DNA from: Thermoanaerobaculia bacterium
Lineage (GTDB): Bacteria > Acidobacteriota > Thermoanaerobaculia > Gp7-AA8
Direction: 5' to 3'
DNA length: 64,000 bases
Assembly: GCA_017883205.1 (NCBI GenBank)
Contig: JADGNZ010000030.1
Location: forward strand, 1-64,000
Position 1 is the first letter of the stretch, and each line of letters begins with the position of its first letter. Made by a program: the position numbers and the translations under genes. Below are positions 12,017 to 21,291 of the stretch, in pieces. A model generated the notes under the pieces. It was not told the origin of the DNA. It saw only the letters and a program-made list of their open reading frames with translations, and made no database searches.

Positions 12017-12412
12017 TCAAGCCTTTTTCCGGTTCGCCTTCTTTGCAGCCGTCTTCGCCATGTTTTGTTTCACCCGAAGCGTCACGATTCTCTTGATCAA
12101 GGCGTACGGAATCGGCTGATCGAGCGGAAATCGTAGATTGCCTTTCTCTCCCGCGTATCTGGCAATCGCCTTCTCCAGCGCTGCATCGGCCTTGATGGGT
12201 GGGTAGAGGCCGATGTGATTCTTGAAGGCGGCGAAGTAGACCAGAATCCCGTTCCGGGTGAACGCTGGAATCCGATAGCTGATCGTCTCCTCAGCGTCGG
12301 GCGCAGCGCTACGGATCGTCGTTCGGATCTTCTGGAGAATCGCCTGAACGTCGGGCGAAAACGCGGCGATGTATTCGTCGATGATCTTTGGCGCCTTGGG
12401 TTCGCTGGCCAT
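12017..12412 (-). CDS. DUF1801/YdhG-like protein
   Basis: A 131-residue protein of the DUF1801 (YdhG) family, a small alpha/beta fold with no assigned biochemical role. Recognisable blocks are IDEYIAAFSPDVQAILQKIR, EETISYRIPAF, ILVYFAAFKNHIGLYP and the C-terminal YALIKRIVTLRVKQN. The tail is Lys/Ala-rich. ATG at 12412 is chosen because GGGAGGA lies seven bases upstream; the same frame is open much further but overlaps ispF. It ends just before gltX. Confidence 0.85.
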   Translation of the reverse strand: MASEPKAPKIIDEYIAAFSPDVQAILQKIRTTIRSAAPDAEETISYRIPAFTRNGILVYFAAFKNHIGLYPPIKADAALEKAIARYAGEKGNLRFPLDQPIPYALIKRIVTLRVKQNMAKTAAKKANRKKA

Positions 12413-12438
12413 GGTGTCTCCTCCCGCCGCAATGACGA

Positions 12439-12915
12439 TCAGGAAATTGATATCGAGACAATCGCCATCGCGCAGATGCCTTCGCTGCGTCCGATGAAGC
12501 CGAGGTGATCGGTGGTTGTCGCTTTGACGTTCACGTGGCCAGCGGGCAGATCGAGCAAGCGGGCGATCGATGCCTGAATCGCGTCGCGAAACGGAGCCAG
12601 CTTCGGCGTCTGCGCGATGATCGTGACGTCGACGTTGCCGATCTCGGCATCCATCTCGTCGAGGATTCGCTTCGCCTCGCGGAGAAAGATGGTCGAGTCG
12701 GCATCTTTCCAGCGCGAATCGTCGGACGGAAAGTATTGCCCGATGTCGCCCGCTCCCGCGGCGCCGAGGAGCGCATCGGTGACGGCGTGAAGGACGGCGT
12801 CGGCATCGGAGTGACCAGAGAGACCTCCGGTGTCGCTGATGCGCACGCCGCCGAGAATCAGCGGACGCGCATCGGCGAACTGGTGAACATCGATTCCCTG
12901 TCCGACGCGGATCAT
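12439..12915 (-). CDS. ispF: 2-C-methyl-D-erythritol 2,4-cyclodiphosphate synthase
   Basis: Fifth step of the MEP isoprenoid pathway. It is 158 residues from ATG at 12915 (MIRVGQGIDVHQF). Zinc ligands are in GIDVH and in the downstream LSGHSDADAVLHAV block, and SDDSRWKDADS and KATTTDHLGFIGR are family motifs. A TTG two codons upstream is an alternative start. GAGG lies seven bases before the ATG. It is separated from ispD, its pathway partner, by an inserted repeat element. Confidence 0.95.
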   Translation of the reverse strand: MIRVGQGIDVHQFADARPLILGGVRISDTGGLSGHSDADAVLHAVTDALLGAAGAGDIGQYFPSDDSRWKDADSTIFLREAKRILDEMDAEIGNVDVTIIAQTPKLAPFRDAIQASIARLLDLPAGHVNVKATTTDHLGFIGRSEGICAMAIVSISIS

Positions 12916-12933
12916 GCGCAAACCTCGAAAGCA

Positions 12934-13321
12934 TTTCGCGCGAAGCGCTTTGGAGTGCGGTGGCGCCAGCCACCGCTTTGAAGAACGTGCGGAAACAGCC
13001 GGTTCGTGATTCGTTCGAATCCCATTGGACCTGCGCCCAACCCGAATTTCTCACACTCTTGGAGTACTAGGCATCCCTTTGAATCGAGCGCCGAAGGCGG
13101 ATGAGGGGGGCGTTGCTGCCGTTGGTGCAGGAGTGTCGCGACAGGAAACGCCCCCTCATCCGCCTTCGGCACCTTCTCCCCCACAAAAAGCGTGGGGGAG
13201 AAGGCGCTCGATCGAAACGTGGCGCGGGCAATTCCAGTACGAGTGCGATAAGTGCGGCTTACCTGCACGCGATTGAAAGCGGTGGCTGGCGCCACCGCAC
13301 TCCAAAGCGCTTCGCGCGAAA
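12934..13321. mobile_element. MITE-like element with 46-bp perfect terminal inverted repeats
   Basis: The ends 12934-12979 and 13276-13321 are perfect 46-bp inverted repeats starting TTTCGCGCGAAGCGCTTTGG. The interior carries two further hairpins: CGCCGAAGGCGGATGAGGG with its complement at about 13089-13168, and CTTCTCCCCCAC/GTGGGGGAGAAG at about 13172-13203. No transposase-like reading frame is present. It splits ispD from ispF. The 388-bp size and long terminal repeats fit a non-autonomous element, or a compound of smaller REP-type hairpins. Confidence 0.7.
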
Positions 13322-13336
13322 AAAGGCGCGGGCTTT

Positions 13337-14029
13337 TCATTCCTCGCCGCCTCCCCACTCCGCATAAATGCGCTCGGCCATGACGAGATCCTCGGGGCGC
13401 GTGATCTTGAAATTCATCGAATCGCCGGGAACGAGTTGCACGCGGTGGCCGTACTTCGCCGCCAGGCCCGCCTCATCGGTCGCGTTTGCGTCTTCACGCG
13501 CCGCGCGCGTGAGGATGTCACGGAGGACGTCGATGCGAAAGCATTGCGGCGTTTGCGCGGCGACGAGAACACTCCGATCCGGAGTCGAGGCGATGGCCTC
13601 GTCCCTGATCTCATGAATCGTATCGGGCAGCGGAATCCCGGGGAACGCCGCTCCGTGTGTGCGCGCGGCGTCGAGCGTGGCGTGAAACGTATCCGGCGAG
13701 AAGAAGGGACGGACTGCATCGTGAACGGCCACGAGATCGAACTCATCGCCGGCCGCCGCCAGTCCCGCGGCAACCGACTGCAGCCGCGTCGCCCCGCCGG
13801 CGACGAATTTCACGCGCTCGCCCGGCGACTCCTTCACGGCGTTGAGCAGCATGTCCAGCACTGGAACGACAACGCGCGTGACGACGGCATCGAAGAGGAA
13901 CCGCTCGACCACGCGCTGCACGAGCGGTTTGCCGCCCAGCGGGAGGAACTGCTTCGGCACGTCGCCACCGAAGCGCGTGCCTGAGCCTGCGGCAGGGATG
14001 ATGACGAGTACGCGCTCGGTGTCTGCCAC
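13337..14029 (-). CDS. ispD: 2-C-methyl-D-erythritol 4-phosphate cytidylyltransferase
   Basis: Third step of the MEP pathway (CTP plus MEP to CDP-ME). It is 230 residues from a GTG at 14029 that overlaps the last base of the frr stop (TAGTG). The CTP-binding loop is IIPAAGSGTRFGGDVPKQFLPLGG. Other motifs are VHDAVRPF, AAQTPQCFR and ATDEAGLA. The C-terminal GDSMNFKITRPEDL matches the family. Confidence 0.95.
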   Translation of the reverse strand: MADTERVLVIIPAAGSGTRFGGDVPKQFLPLGGKPLVQRVVERFLFDAVVTRVVVPVLDMLLNAVKESPGERVKFVAGGATRLQSVAAGLAAAGDEFDLVAVHDAVRPFFSPDTFHATLDAARTHGAAFPGIPLPDTIHEIRDEAIASTPDRSVLVAAQTPQCFRIDVLRDILTRAAREDANATDEAGLAAKYGHRVQLVPGDSMNFKITRPEDLVMAERIYAEWGGGEE

Positions 14030-14586
14030 TACACCGCCATGATGTCGGTTTCTTTGCTCTTGAGGATGCTGCCGATCTCGTCGATGTGCTTGTCGGTCAT
14101 CTTCTGAATCTCATCGAGGGCGTGCCTCTCGTCGTCCTCCGAGATCTCATGAGCCTTGAGCATCTTCTTGAGCTTGTCGTTGCCGTCGCGGCGCACCTGG
14201 CGGATGGCGGTGCGCGATTCCTCGGCCATGTGGTGCCCGCGCTTGACCAGCTCCTTGCGCCGTTCCTCGGTGAGCGTTGGAATCGGGATCCGAACCACTT
14301 TGCCGTCGGTCGACGGATTCAAGCCGAGGTCCGAGGTGCGGATGGCTTTCTCGACGGCGGCGACCATCGACTTATCCCACGGCTCGGCAACGATGAGCGA
14401 TGCCTCGGGGACCTTGAGCGACGCCACCTGCGCGATCGGCGTCGGCGTGCCGTAGTAATCGACCATGATCCCGTCGAGCATGGAAGCGTTGGCCCGTCCG
14501 GTGCGGAGCGTTTTGAACTCGCGGTGAAGAGCCTCGATGGCGCCGTGCATACGGTGCTGAATGTCTTTGATGACGTCGTTGATCAT
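14029..14586 (-). CDS. frr: Ribosome recycling factor
   Basis: Splits post-termination ribosomes together with EF-G. The 185-residue length is typical. Signature blocks are LRTGRANASMLDGIMVDYYG, WDKSMVAAVEKAIRTSDLGLNP and IPTLTEERRKELVK. It lies between pyrH and ispD, the common pyrH-frr order. The 87-bp gap to pyrH holds short GAAGGATGAA/TTCATCCTTC repeats that can pair. Confidence 0.97.
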   Translation of the reverse strand: MINDVIKDIQHRMHGAIEALHREFKTLRTGRANASMLDGIMVDYYGTPTPIAQVASLKVPEASLIVAEPWDKSMVAAVEKAIRTSDLGLNPSTDGKVVRIPIPTLTEERRKELVKRGHHMAEESRTAIRQVRRDGNDKLKKMLKAHEISEDDERHALDEIQKMTDKHIDEIGSILKSKETDIMAV

Positions 14587-14673
14587 AGGAACCTCATGAA
14601 TCGTGAAGGATGAACCATGAAGGATGAAGGATGCATGGTCTGAGTTTCATGTTCATCCTTCAGCATTCAGCAT

Positions 14674-15402
14674 TCATCCTTTCCCCGGTACCTCATCAGA
14701 AACGATGGAGCCGATATCCTCGCCCAGCAGGGCTCTCTTGATGTTGCCCGGTTCGCGCAGCGAGAAAATATAGATCGGGATCGAGCTGCCGCGTGCGAGG
14801 TCGATTGCGGTTGCGTCCATGACCTCCAACCGCTCGGCGAGTACGCGCTGGTAGGTCACGTGAGGAATCCGCGTCGCATCGGGGTCTTTCTCCGGATCCG
14901 CCGTGTAAATGCCGTCGACCTTCGTCGCCTTGAAGATGATCTCGCACTTCAATTCGCTGGCGCGGAGCGCCGCCGCGGAATCGGTCGTGAAGTAGGGGTT
15001 GCCGGTGCCCGCGGCGCAGATGACGATGCGCGATTTCTCGAGATGGCGAATGGCACGGCGGCGGATGAACGGCTCGGCCACCTCCGCCATCGTGATCGCG
15101 GACGTCACGCGTGTCTGCGCGCCGCGGCGCTCGAGCGCGTCCTGCAGCGCGATGGCGTTGATCACGGTGGCCAGCATCCCCATGTGATCGCCGGCTACCC
15201 GGTCGATGCCTTCCGTGGCCGCGGTGACACCTCGGAAGATATTGCCGCCACCGATGACGATGGCGATCTCGACGCCGGCACGATGTACGTCCACGATCTC
15301 GTCCGCGATGCGCGCGATCGTTTCAGGATCGATGCCGGTGCGGCGCCCGCCCATGAGCGCTTCACCGGAGAGTTTGAGAAGGATGCGTTTGTAGCGAGGC
15401 AT
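14674..15402 (-). CDS. pyrH: Uridylate kinase (UMP kinase)
   Basis: Phosphorylates UMP to UDP. A hexameric amino-acid-kinase-fold enzyme of 242 residues from ATG at 15402 ([18 protein letters not shown]). Nucleotide motifs include [40 protein letters not shown] and [13 protein letters not shown]. An in-frame extension to 15441 lacks family similarity and is not used. Confidence 0.96.
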   Translation of the reverse strand: MPRYKRILLKLSGEALMGGRRTGIDPETIARIADEIVDVHRAGVEIAIVIGGGNIFRGVTAATEGIDRVAGDHMGMLATVINAIALQDALERRGAQTRVTSAITMAEVAEPFIRRRAIRHLEKSRIVICAAGTGNPYFTTDSAAALRASELKCEIIFKATKVDGIYTADPEKDPDATRIPHVTYQRVLAERLEVMDATAIDLARGSSIPIYIFSLREPGNIKRALLGEDIGSIVSDEVPGKG

Positions 15403-15507
15403 TGGCGACGCTTTATACAATAGACACAGGTAGGTGGTCACTCACTCCCTGTCACATGATCTCGCAATCCTTCGCCATGGGATGCTGAAGCAGCGGTTTG
15501 GCGCGGC

Positions 15508-15627
15508 TCACGGCTTCCAGCGCTTCACCAGCCGTGACCGAATGATCCGAGTGTCATGAGTGAGAAGAGCAAGGCCCATGACGCGGCAAGTCGATACGAT
15601 TACACGGGTATCGAGCAGTAGCGTCAT
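15508..15627 (-). pseudogene. Internally deleted PIN-domain (VapC-like) toxin remnant
   Basis: A 39-codon frame that starts exactly where a vapC should, its ATG overlapping the antitoxin stop as ATGA. It begins MTLLLDTRVIV, like a PIN domain N-terminus with the first catalytic Asp, and then jumps to RVMGLALLTHDTRIIRSR, which resembles the C-terminal PIN strand (LVTxDxxI). The middle 80-90 residues, with the other acidic residues, are missing. I infer an internal deletion and loss of toxin activity. Too short to be functional as read. Confidence 0.65.
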
Positions 15628-15854
15628 CGCAGCGCGTCGATCTCGTCCTCGTCCAGTGCCGGCGCGAGGGGATCATCTTGCCAGCGTGCCTTCCCTCGCA
15701 TGCGCAGCCAGGGGCGACTGTCGACATCCCCTGCCGGAACGAGGCATGCGACTACACGTCCACGCTTGGTGATCGTGATCGATTCTCCCCGCTCGTGTAC
15801 CTCGTCGATGAGTGAGAGGCATCGTGCCTTGAATTCAGAGGCCGCGACTTTCAT
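15624..15854 (-). CDS. Phd/YefM-type antitoxin
   Basis: A 76-residue protein of the Phd/YefM (VapB-like) class: MKVAASEFKARCLSLIDEV and GESITITKRGRVVACLVP form the N-terminal DNA-binding domain, and the acidic tail (DDPLAPALDEDEIDALR) would bind the toxin. The following toxin is only a remnant. Such proteins repress their own promoter. The upstream 190 bp to tsf contains an inverted ACCGCCGTTCG/CGGCGGTTCG-like sequence near 15990-16025 and no gene. Confidence 0.85.
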   Translation of the reverse strand: MKVAASEFKARCLSLIDEVHERGESITITKRGRVVACLVPAGDVDSRPWLRMRGKARWQDDPLAPALDEDEIDALR

Positions 15855-16044
15855 TTGACTAGAATAACTGACCAGTCAGTAAGGATGATCCCGCCGATAT
15901 GTGAGATGACTGCTCCGTACTGGAGGTTCGATGGTTCGACGACATCGCGAGCAGGGGGCGGGGCCACAAACCCCACCTCCCTCTCGCACCGCCGTTCGTG
16001 CGGGCCGCGCAAAACGGCGGTTCGTCAGGATGACGCCTTCGGCG

Positions 16045-17004
16045 TTACTTCAGGATTGACGCGACCTCGGCGGCGAAGTCGTCGCCACCTTTTTTCTCGA
16101 TGCCTTCGCCCAGCTTGTAGCGGGTGAAACGGGTGACCGTGTACTCGCAGCCGGACTCTTTGGCCGACGACGCCAGGTACTCGTTCACCGTCTGCTTGTC
16201 GTTGCGGATGTAGGGCTGTTCGAGCAGGCAGGCCTCGCCGTAGAACTTCTCCATCTTGCCGGTGACCATCTTCTCGACGATGTTCTCCGGCTTGCCGGAT
16301 TTGGCGGCGGCGTCGCGTGCGATCTCGCGCTCGGTGTCGAGATCCTTCTGCGTCACTTCGTCGCGGCGGATGAAGCGCGGCTCGGCGGCGGCGACGTGCA
16401 TGGCCACATCCTTGGCAACCTCATTCATCTTTGCGCTCTTCGCGCCGCTGGTGGCCACGAGCTCGACGAGCACGCCGATGCGTCCTCCTGCGTGGATGTA
16501 CGCGGAAAAGACGGCGTTCGGTGCGGCTTCGTAGCGGACGAAACGGCGGATGGCGATGTTCTCTTTGATCGACGCGATCTTGCTCTGCGTCACCTGACCG
16601 ACGGTCTGACCTTCGGCGTCGCCGGGCCACGGCTCGTTGTTCAGGGACTCGACCGAGCTCGCTTTGCTCTTGGCAATGACCGCGGCCACATCGTCGGCGA
16701 ATTTGCGGAAGTTCTCGTTGCGGCCGACGAAATCGGTCTCACAGTTGACCTCGACGAGGACGCCGATACTGTCGCTGACGAATGCGGTCACCGCGCCCTC
16801 GGCTGCGATGCGTCCGGCTTTCTTGCCCGCGGCGGCAAGACCCTTCTTGCGGAGCAGAATGGTGGCCTGCTCCATGTCTCCGCCAGCCTCTGTCAGCGCC
16901 GACTTGACGTCCATCATCCCGGCGCCGGTCTGCTCGCGCAGTTGCTTGACCATGGCGGCGGTGATCTGGGGACGGTCTTCAGATCCCGATGCAATCGTTG
17001 TCAT
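16045..17004 (-). CDS. tsf: Elongation factor Ts
   Basis: Nucleotide exchange factor for EF-Tu. It is 319 residues from ATG at 17004, chosen because GGAG is eight bases upstream; the ATG at 17010 is too close to that site. The N-terminal UBA-like domain (VKQLREQTGAGMMDVKSAL), the TDFVGRN motif in VEVNCETDFVGRNENF, and the C-terminal dimerisation region (ACLLEQPYIRNDKQTV) are present. It follows rpsB by 79 bp. Confidence 0.96.
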   Translation of the reverse strand: MTTIASGSEDRPQITAAMVKQLREQTGAGMMDVKSALTEAGGDMEQATILLRKKGLAAAGKKAGRIAAEGAVTAFVSDSIGVLVEVNCETDFVGRNENFRKFADDVAAVIAKSKASSVESLNNEPWPGDAEGQTVGQVTQSKIASIKENIAIRRFVRYEAAPNAVFSAYIHAGGRIGVLVELVATSGAKSAKMNEVAKDVAMHVAAAEPRFIRRDEVTQKDLDTEREIARDAAAKSGKPENIVEKMVTGKMEKFYGEACLLEQPYIRNDKQTVNEYLASSAKESGCEYTVTRFTRYKLGEGIEKKGGDDFAAEVASILK

Positions 17005-17083
17005 GTGCATTTCTCCTTGATACAAGAGCGCCGTCTGCCGCAATGCGGACAGCCGGCGCTCCAAGTGGAAGTAGTCTTGTGAA

Positions 17084-17869
17084 TCAGGAAGCAGCCGGAG
17101 CGCTCATCGCTTCGGCAGGTTCGGGATGGACAGGTGGGGCCGCTTCCGGCTCGACCTTGTCTTCGACACCGATGAACTTCTCGTCGGCGAGGTTGTATCC
17201 CTCGAGCACGCCGTCGGCGATCTTCTGCGTAAACAGACGGATCGCGCGAATGGCGTCATCGTTCCCTGGAATGACGTAGTCGATGTCTTCCGGATCGCAA
17301 TTCGTGTCGACGATGGCAACCACCGGAATCCCGAGCTTCTTCGCTTCCTGGATGGCGATGTACTCCTTCTTCGGATCGATCACGAAGAGCGCATCCGGAA
17401 GGCCGTCCATCTCACGGATTCCGATGAGATTCTTGAGGAGCTTCTCGCGCTCGCGGTCAAGGGCGGCGCGCTCCTTCTTCGACATCTCTTTATCGGTATC
17501 GCCGATGATCGACTCGATTTCCTTGAGGCGCTCGATCGACTTCCGGACGGTGGTGAAGTTCGTCAGTGTGCCGCCCAGCCAGCGGTTGTTCACGTAGAAC
17601 ATGCCGCAGCGGTTGGCCTCTTCGAGGATGGCATCCTGCGCCTGGCGCTTGGTGCCGACAAACAAAATGCGTTTCCCCTGGGACGCGAGGTCCGAGATGA
17701 ACGCGGAAGCTTCCTTAAAGAGCTTGAGCGTCTTCTGAAGGTCAATGATGTAGATCCCATTGCGCTTTCCGAAGATGTACTTCTTCATCTTCGGATTCCA
17801 GCGCTTGGTCTGATGACCGAAGTGGACGCCAGCTTCCAAAAGCTCTTTCATCGTAATAGAGACTGCCAA
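17084..17869 (-). CDS. rpsB: Ribosomal protein uS2
   Basis: 30S platform protein. It is 261 residues from a TTG at 17869 ([20 protein letters not shown]). The TTG has GGAGG six bases upstream, better than the internal ATG. Motifs are [39 protein letters not shown] and [13 protein letters not shown]. The C-terminal Glu/Pro/Ala tail is acidic and unstructured. First gene of the rpsB-tsf pair. Confidence 0.97.
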   Translation of the reverse strand: MAVSITMKELLEAGVHFGHQTKRWNPKMKKYIFGKRNGIYIIDLQKTLKLFKEASAFISDLASQGKRILFVGTKRQAQDAILEEANRCGMFYVNNRWLGGTLTNFTTVRKSIERLKEIESIIGDTDKEMSKKERAALDREREKLLKNLIGIREMDGLPDALFVIDPKKEYIAIQEAKKLGIPVVAIVDTNCDPEDIDYVIPGNDDAIRAIRLFTQKIADGVLEGYNLADEKFIGVEDKVEPEAAPPVHPEPAEAMSAPAAS

Positions 17870-17913
17870 GCAAACCCTCCTTCTCAAGTGACGTTGGTTG
17901 AACGGCGTGAGAC

Positions 17914-17945
17914 AAAAAAAGACAGGAGCGAGCTGCGCTCCTGTC
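17914..17945 (-). terminator. Rho-independent terminator of rplM-rpsI
   Basis: A 10-bp stem (17921-17930 with 17936-17945, GACAGGAGCG) with a five-base loop is followed on the minus strand by seven T (17914-17920). It sits between rpsI and rpsB, ending the rplM-rpsI operon. Confidence 0.9.
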
Positions 17946-17982
17946 TTCGAGAATCAAGCTGGGGGAAACGGAAACATCGGAA

Positions 17983-18375
17983 CTAGCGCTTGGAGAACTG
18001 GAAGCGGGCGCGGGCGCCCTTCTGACCGTACTTCTTGCGCTCTTTCATTCTCGGGTCGCGCGTGAGCAGGCCGGCCTTCTTGAGGCGCTTGCGGAGCTCG
18101 ACATTGAAGATCTGGAGCGCGCGGGAGATGCCATGACGGATTGCGCCCGCCTGGCCGCTCGGCCCGCCGCCGTCGACGGTGACGACGATGTCGAACTTGT
18201 CGCCGGTCTCCGTGAGCGAAAGAGGCTGCTTGATGATCATCTTCAGCACGTCGTTGCCGAAGTACTCGTCGAGTGAGCGGTGATTGACCGTAATCGCACC
18301 GCTACCCTGACGGAGGTGGACGCGAGCGGTTGACGTCTTGCGGCGTCCCGTTCCGTAGTATTCAACCAGTGCCAA
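17983..18375 (-). CDS. rpsI: Ribosomal protein uS9
   Basis: 30S protein whose C-terminal tail contacts P-site tRNA. The 130-residue product has [50 protein letters not shown] and the terminal FSKR that reaches the anticodon loop. It follows rplM by 17 bp. Confidence 0.97.
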   Translation of the reverse strand: MALVEYYGTGRRKTSTARVHLRQGSGAITVNHRSLDEYFGNDVLKMIIKQPLSLTETGDKFDIVVTVDGGGPSGQAGAIRHGISRALQIFNVELRKRLKKAGLLTRDPRMKERKKYGQKGARARFQFSKR

Positions 18376-18392
18376 AGTGTGATCCTCCTAAA

Positions 18393-18869
18393 CTACTTCT
18401 TCGCTGGGGCCATGCCGCCCATCTCGGAGACTGCGCCATCGCGCACTTCCAAAGCGATCGGTTTCTGCGCTTCATGCGGGTGATTGGTCCCGCGATACAC
18501 TTTCAGTTTCTTGATCATCTTCCGGCCGAGCTTGTTGTGAGGCAGCATGCCCAGAACGGCGCGCTCGATCATCGACTCCGGCTTTTCCGCACGGATGAAG
18601 CGCGCGGCACGCTCGCTGAGTCCGCCCGGATAGAGCGAGTGATGACGGTAGATCTTGTCGGTTTCTTTCTTGCCCGTCAGCACGATCTTCTCGGCGTTGA
18701 TGATGATCACGTGATCACCAGTGTCGAGGAACGGCGTGTAGGTCGGCTTGCTCTTGCCGGAAATGATCCGGGCGATCTCGGTCGAAAGGCGCCCGAGGAT
18801 TTTGCCTTCGGCGTCGATGATGAACCACTTCGGCTCGATGTCGCCCTGCTTGGGGAAATACGTACGCAT
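18393..18869 (-). CDS. rplM: Ribosomal protein uL13
   Basis: Early-assembling 50S protein. It is 158 residues from ATG at 18869 ([20 protein letters not shown]). Family blocks include [42 protein letters not shown] and [22 protein letters not shown]. An upstream in-frame extension would cross a leader hairpin and is rejected. Confidence 0.97.
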   Translation of the reverse strand: MRTYFPKQGDIEPKWFIIDAEGKILGRLSTEIARIISGKSKPTYTPFLDTGDHVIIINAEKIVLTGKKETDKIYRHHSLYPGGLSERAARFIRAEKPESMIERAVLGMLPHNKLGRKMIKKLKVYRGTNHPHEAQKPIALEVRDGAVSEMGGMAPAKK

Positions 18870-18917
18870 GACTCTCCCTGAATACACTTCGCAACTCAGA
18901 TTCGATCTTCGGAGGAC

Positions 18918-18947
18918 CGCGGCGCAGGGGAACTGCTCAGCGCCGCG
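18918..18947 (-). promoter_or_regulatory. Hairpin in the rplM leader
   Basis: A perfect 8-bp GC-rich stem (CGCGGCGC with GCGCCGCG) with a 14-base loop lies 49-78 bases upstream of the rplM start, within the predicted transcript. Leaders of rplM-rpsI operons often carry autoregulatory structures bound by a ribosomal protein. That role here is inference. Confidence 0.4.
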
Positions 18948-18994
18948 TGTCATTCAAAGACAACCACACACCTTCCCCACGGGAAAGGGGCAAA

Positions 18995-19024
18995 ACGGTA
19001 CACCGCCCGAACAGCCACTGTCAA
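18995..19024 (-). promoter_or_regulatory. Candidate promoter for rplM-rpsI
   Basis: On the minus strand a perfect -35 TTGACA (19019-19024) is followed after 18 bases by TACCGT (18995-19000), a weak -10. The site is about 125 bp upstream of rplM in the divergent gap with folD. I see no clear promoter for folD on the plus strand in the same gap. Confidence 0.45.
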
Positions 19025-19158
19025 GAAATTCATTCCCGATCTGCTGGTGCAGGAAGGGGTTACCGGGCGCTCGCGTGGTAAGGCGCGACCGGCGCAGAGA
19101 ATTCCTGTCACGTCTCACGGCCAATCCCGATGCGGCAACGTGATACAAACCAGCGCGA

Positions 19159-20061
19159 ATGCCAGCACACCTCGTCGACGGAAAACGGGTCGCCAAACAG
19201 GTGGAGGAGGAGGTCGCGGCCGCGATCATCAGACTCGGCTTCCAACCTGTGCTCGTCGTCGTTCGCGTCGGCAACGACCCCGCGTCCGAGATCTACGTTC
19301 GGAACAAGGCGCGCAAGGCGGAGGAGCTCGGATTGCGCGGCGATGAGCGCATCTTTCCCGAGACGCTTTCCGAGCCGGATCTGCTCGCCGAGATCGACCG
19401 CCTCAATCGGGATCAGACCGTCGACGGCATCCTCGTGCAGCTTCCGCTGCCGAAACACATCGACCCTCACCGCGTCATCGATGCGATCGATCCCGCCAAA
19501 GACGTGGACGGATTTCATCCGCAGAACGTCGGACGTCTGCACCTTGGCCGGCCGGCGCTGACGCCCTGCACGCCTGCTGGCGTCATTCGCCTGCTTGACG
19601 CATGCGATCTGCAAATCGAAGGAAAGCACGCCGTGGTGATCGGACGCAGCGACATCGTCGGCAAACCGGTCGCCGCCCTCCTTCTTCAGCGCAACGCGAC
19701 CGTTACCATCTGTCACTCGCGCACGCGCGACCTCGCAGCCGTCGCGCGCAAAGCCGACATCGTCGTCGCCGCGATCGGCAAGCCGTTCTTTGTGACCGCG
19801 GAGATGGTGAAGGGGGGAGCAGCCGTGATCGACGTCGGCATCAACCGCATCGACGCCAGCCAGGCATCGCTCGTGGCGCATGACGAGATCAAATCCGCCT
19901 TGCTCGCGAAGAATGGTCACGCTCTCGTCGGCGATGTCGATTTTGTCCGCGTCCGCGAAGTGGCCGCTTGGATCACGCCGGTGCCGGGCGGCGTCGGTCC
20001 GATGACGATCGCCATGCTCATGAGCAACACGGTCAAGGCCGCGGAGTGGCGGCGGCGATGA
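19159..20061 (+). CDS. folD: Bifunctional methylenetetrahydrofolate dehydrogenase/cyclohydrolase
   Basis: Interconverts 5,10-methylene- and 10-formyl-tetrahydrofolate with NADP. The 300-residue product has the catalytic [13 protein letters not shown] block (Lys), [20 protein letters not shown], the Rossmann motif [13 protein letters not shown] and the C-terminal [12 protein letters not shown]. It overlaps coaE by four bases (ATGA). Confidence 0.96.
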   Translation: MPAHLVDGKRVAKQVEEEVAAAIIRLGFQPVLVVVRVGNDPASEIYVRNKARKAEELGLRGDERIFPETLSEPDLLAEIDRLNRDQTVDGILVQLPLPKHIDPHRVIDAIDPAKDVDGFHPQNVGRLHLGRPALTPCTPAGVIRLLDACDLQIEGKHAVVIGRSDIVGKPVAALLLQRNATVTICHSRTRDLAAVARKADIVVAAIGKPFFVTAEMVKGGAAVIDVGINRIDASQASLVAHDEIKSALLAKNGHALVGDVDFVRVREVAAWITPVPGGVGPMTIAMLMSNTVKAAEWRRR

Positions 20062-20687
20062 TCCTTCGCGCCGGACTGACGGGCGGAATTGCCAGCGGAA
20101 AGTCGACCGTCGCCCGCATGTTCGCTGCGCTCGGATGCGTGACGATCGACGCGGATCAGATCGTGTCGCAGCTCTATCAGCCGGGCCGCCCGGGATATCA
20201 GGCGCTCGTCCGCACGTACGGCAAATCGATCCTCACACCGGACGGCGCGATCGATCGCCGCAAGCTGGCGGATGTCGCGCTCGCCACCGATACAGATGCA
20301 AAGAAGCTCAACGCCCTCATTCATCCGCTCGTGATCGAGGAACAGGCCCGGCTCATCGCCGCGGAAGAACAAACCGCCGACGGCGACCGGATCGTGATCG
20401 TTGAGGCGACGCTGCTCATCGAGTCCGGCGGCAAGGGCCGTTACGACCGCATCATCGTCGTCGATACCGATCCTGAAACCCAGGTCGCGCGCGCCGTAGC
20501 TCGCGGGATGACGCGCGGGGAAGCAGAGCGTCGCATCGCCAGGCAGATGCCCCGTGAAGAGCGGCTTCGCTACGCCGATTACGTCATCGACAGCAGCGGC
20601 GCGATGAGCAACACCGAGGCCGCGACGGTCCGCGTGTACGAGTCACTGCGGCAGGATCTCGCCGCGAAGAAGACTCCGGCCACATAA
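20058..20687 (+). CDS. coaE: Dephospho-CoA kinase
   Basis: Last step of CoA synthesis. It is 209 residues from ATG at 20058, whose ATGA overlaps the folD stop. The Walker A loop is [14 protein letters not shown], followed by [12 protein letters not shown], and [10 protein letters not shown] and the lid region [17 protein letters not shown] match the family. An upstream extension in this frame lies inside folD and is rejected. Confidence 0.95.
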   Translation: MILRAGLTGGIASGKSTVARMFAALGCVTIDADQIVSQLYQPGRPGYQALVRTYGKSILTPDGAIDRRKLADVALATDTDAKKLNALIHPLVIEEQARLIAAEEQTADGDRIVIVEATLLIESGGKGRYDRIIVVDTDPETQVARAVARGMTRGEAERRIARQMPREERLRYADYVIDSSGAMSNTEAATVRVYESLRQDLAAKKTPAT

Positions 20688-20716
20688 AAGAACGCCCCGC
20701 CGGGTGGCGGGGCGTT
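20686..20716 (-). terminator. Terminator of the first Thr-rich lipoprotein gene
   Basis: An 11-bp GC-rich stem (20691-20701 with 20706-20716, AACGCCCCGCC) is followed on the minus strand by TCTTTTA. It lies just beyond the stop at 20737 and also touches the end of coaE, so it may serve both directions. Confidence 0.75.
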
Positions 20717-20736
20717 GAACAGCAGTTGAGCGAAGG

Positions 20737-21081
20737 TTAGTGCTTCTTCGTGGTGGTGGTCTTCGTCTCGGTCTTCTTGGTGGTGCCCGTCGTTGCGGTC
20801 GTGGCGGTCGTGGCGGTCGGGGCTGCGCCCGTGCCCGTCGTGTCGGTCGACATCGTGCTCGTCGCGGACGTGCCGGTCGTGTCGGTGGACATCGTGCCGG
20901 TGGTGCCGGTCACCGAGGTATCGGTGGTCGACATGGTCGAGCTCGTGCTGCTCGCCGTGGTCGAGGTATCCGTCGCGGCTGCGGCGGTGTCGGTGACATT
21001 GTTGTTGGTCGTCTCGCTCTTGCAGGCGTAGCCGAAGAACGCCAGAGCGACGATGGTCAGGAGAATCATTGTCTTCTTCAT
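20737..21081 (-). CDS. Thr/Ser-rich lipoprotein, paralogue 1
   Basis: A 114-residue predicted lipoprotein: MKKTMILLTIVALAFFGYAC is a signal peptide with lipobox GYAC. The mature part is almost entirely Thr, Ser, Ala, Asp and Gly with repeats of the type TTGTMSTDTTGT, ending in a Lys-rich KKTETKTTTTKKH. No fold is recognisable; it looks like a disordered, perhaps glycosylated, surface linker. Paralogue 2 at 21341-21685 has the same length, the same CKSETT start and the same KKH end. GAGAGGAAAAAA precedes the start in both. Confidence 0.8.
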   Translation of the reverse strand: MKKTMILLTIVALAFFGYACKSETTNNNVTDTAAAATDTSTTASSTSSTMSTTDTSVTGTTGTMSTDTTGTSATSTMSTDTTGTGAAPTATTATTATTGTTKKTETKTTTTKKH

Positions 21082-21291
21082 TTGTGTTTTTTCCTCTCAG
21101 ACGAAGTTGATGTTCTGTTGCTGCGACATGGAAAGGCTGATGTCGTTTTCTGGGAGTGCCTGCCTCACCTCCTTCGCATTGCTTCGATGTCAAATCATGA
21201 ATGGCAGCGAGATTGTGTCTCGCGGATCGTAATCGAGGTCGGGACGGGAGGAAAAAGGAATCCGGTTGCGGCACGAGAGCCGGTAGCTACG

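Noticed and set aside
12017-13054. A 345-residue fusion protein spanning the DUF1801 gene, ispF and the repeat element
   Set aside because: Only the last 131 codons match a family. The ribosome site at 12412 and the overlapping ispF in another frame show the upstream part is not translated in this frame.
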